The position numbers were made by a program, and so were the translations under genes. The notes beneath the pieces are model-generated. The model searched no databases, was not told where the DNA came from, and saw only the letters and a list, made by a program, of their open reading frames with translations. 64,000 nt of DNA, from NCBI RefSeq assembly GCF_001742185.1, contig NZ_CP015750.1, positions 1,550,001 through 1,614,000 on the forward strand, given 5' to 3'. The stretch comes from Pectobacterium wasabiae CFBP 3304. Lineage in GTDB: Bacteria; Pseudomonadota; Gammaproteobacteria; Enterobacterales; Enterobacteriaceae. Shown here one piece after another: positions 62,780 to 64,000 of the stretch; position 1 is the stretch's first letter, and every line of letters begins with the position of its first letter.

Positions 62780-64000
62780 GGTCAAACAGCCTTGCTTGAT
62801 AAGGAATAGTAACGAAAAACTGGGTGTACACATCAGGTTCTGATTCAAACTCGATAGTGCCGCCAATCTTCTCCAGACTCTGTTTGGTCAGGTACAGGCC
62901 AATACCGCGCCCGCTGCCTTTGGTAGAGAATCCCTGTTCATAAATGCGCGCCTGACTTTCCGACGAAATGCCGGGGCCGTCATCCCCCACGGTACAGTGA
63001 AGGCGGTTATTTTGATGATGGAAACTCACGCTGATTTCACAGTTTTCCTGCTCATCAATCGCGTCCATCGCATTCTCAATCAGATTACCCAACACGGTAA
63101 TCAATTCATTCGTGGCATCGACATCATCGGTGTCCGGCAGCAGGCTCTCCTCGCTGATGGAGAGCGTAATGCCGAGATCGCGCGCGCGATTGATTTTACC
63201 CAACAGGAAGCCGGCAATCACTGGCGATTTCACTTTACGAATAATCGAACCGATTTCCGCCTGATAATTATTGGCGGTTTTCAAGATGTAGTCTTCCAAC
63301 TGCGAGTAATATTTTAAGTGCAGCATCCCTAAGATGACGTGCAGCTTGTTCATAAACTCGTGCGACTGCGCACGCAGTGCATCCGCGTAGTAGGACATCC
63401 CACTCAACCGTTGCAATAACTGGCTGATCTCCGTTTTATCACGGAACGTCGCAATCGCGCCGATAATATCGCCCTTCACAAAAACCGGAACGGTGTTGGT
63501 TAGCAGCAGATGCCCGTTAAAGTTAATCTCTTCATCGCGCCGCGGCGTACCGCTCTCCAGCACCTGTTTCAGGTGCAGATGCTCAAGCCACTGTTCGCTG
63601 ACGCGCTCAGTTGGCTTCGGCACCGGCTTTTCACTGCTCTGTGGATTATTCTGCCGAAAAAGCCGTCGCGCCTCATCATTGATTACGGTAATCCGACCAT
63701 GCTGATCGACCGCAATAACCCCTTCTTTGATGTGTTTGAGCATCGCGTTACGCTGTTCAAACAGGTTCGATATCTCAAACGGCTCGAATCCCAGCATAAT
63801 ACGCTTGAGTATCTTCACCAAAATCAGCGTACCCAGCCAGCCAACCAGCGCCCCTGCCAATAACGTCCAGGGAATCATCCAACGGTTGTCGCTGATCACC
63901 CTCTGTACGCTGGTTAGGGCAATCCCCAGCGCAACGACGCCAACCTGCTTATGGTTATTATCAAAAACCGGCGTAAATACCCGCAGTGCCGGATCGAGCG
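62772..64000 (-). CDS. dcuS: C4-dicarboxylate sensor histidine kinase DcuS (partial)
   Basis: This is the C-terminal part of the DcuS/CitA-type kinase; its N-terminus lies beyond the window end. The translation shows the end of the periplasmic PASp sensor domain (LRVFTPVFDNNHKQVGVVALGIAL), a second membrane segment (IPWTLLAGALVGWLGTLILVKIL), a cytoplasmic PAS domain (MLKHIKEGVIAVDQHGRITVINDEARRLF), the phosphorylation region ALRAQSHEFMNKLHVILGML, and the HATPase motifs GNLIENAMDAI, GDDGPGIS and GSGRGIGLYL. The frame is open to base 64000. It is cotranscribed with dcuR and identified as DcuS mainly through the clear DcuR partner. Confidence 0.9.
   Translation of the reverse strand, partial: LDPALRVFTPVFDNNHKQVGVVALGIALTSVQRVISDNRWMIPWTLLAGALVGWLGTLILVKILKRIMLGFEPFEISNLFEQRNAMLKHIKEGVIAVDQHGRITVINDEARRLFRQNNPQSSEKPVPKPTERVSEQWLEHLHLKQVLESGTPRRDEEINFNGHLLLTNTVPVFVKGDIIGAIATFRDKTEISQLLQRLSGMSYYADALRAQSHEFMNKLHVILGMLHLKYYSQLEDYILKTANNYQAEIGSIIRKVKSPVIAGFLLGKINRARDLGITLSISEESLLPDTDDVDATNELITVLGNLIENAMDAIDEQENCEISVSFHHQNNRLHCTVGDDGPGISSESQARIYEQGFSTKGSGRGIGLYLTKQSLEKIGGTIEFESEPDVYTQFFVTIPYQARLFDHD

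Overview
The window is chromosomal DNA of a soft-rot enterobacterium, most likely Pectobacterium. The backbone order liv-panM-rpoH-ftsXEY-rsmD-yhhL/yhhN-zntA-tusA-yhhQ-dcrB-yhhS and yhjD-kdgK-yhjJ-dctA-bcs-dpp follows the E. coli 76-80 min region closely. The extra material fits a plant pathogen: a KdgR-type operator before kdgK, an L-galactonate/tagaturonate cluster, and an orphan type VI secretion hcp island. The genus is inferred from protein similarity and gene order; no search was run.

Region 1 (1-15.1 kb) is housekeeping: a branched-chain amino acid binding protein (cut by the window edge), PanM, sigma-32, the FtsX/FtsE/FtsY block, RsmD, small membrane proteins, the zinc exporter ZntA with a long His/Cys-rich N-terminus, TusA, the queuosine-precursor transporter YhhQ under a preQ1-I type III-like riboswitch, the lipoprotein DcrB, and two inner-membrane proteins.

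Region 2 (15.1-36 kb) holds kdgK, the inactive M16-like protein YhjJ, the C4-dicarboxylate carrier DctA, a truncated GGDEF protein without an EAL domain, and a complete E. coli-type cellulose locus. The cellulose genes are divergent: bcsEFG on the minus strand and bcsRQABZC on the plus strand, with a MITE/ERIC-like element between them.

Region 3 (36-47.6 kb) holds an unidentified secreted Cys-rich protein, ggt, and an L-galactonate module (lgoT, lgoR, lgoD, uxaB). In that module both the transporter and the reductase carry a single-base frameshift. A periplasmic DUF4432/aldose-epimerase-like gene with a strong CRP site and avtA follow.

Region 4 (47.6-52.8 kb) is the clearest accessory island. 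It has an hcp gene with a near-perfect sigma-54 promoter and two identical 20-bp dyad repeats upstream, then seven AT-rich small genes that look like orphan immunity genes (one SUKH-like, one DUF7660-like, one secreted). No recognisable toxin is present.

Region 5 (52.8-64 kb) has the dppABCDF dipeptide importer on the minus strand with a GcvB-type target in the dppA leader, a gene-poor 1.4-kb stretch, a 2-hydroxycarboxylate (malate/citrate-type) transporter, two small overlapping unknown genes, and dcuR-dcuS (dcuS cut by the window end). The transporter next to DcuSR, together with dctA, suggests coordinated use of plant organic acids.
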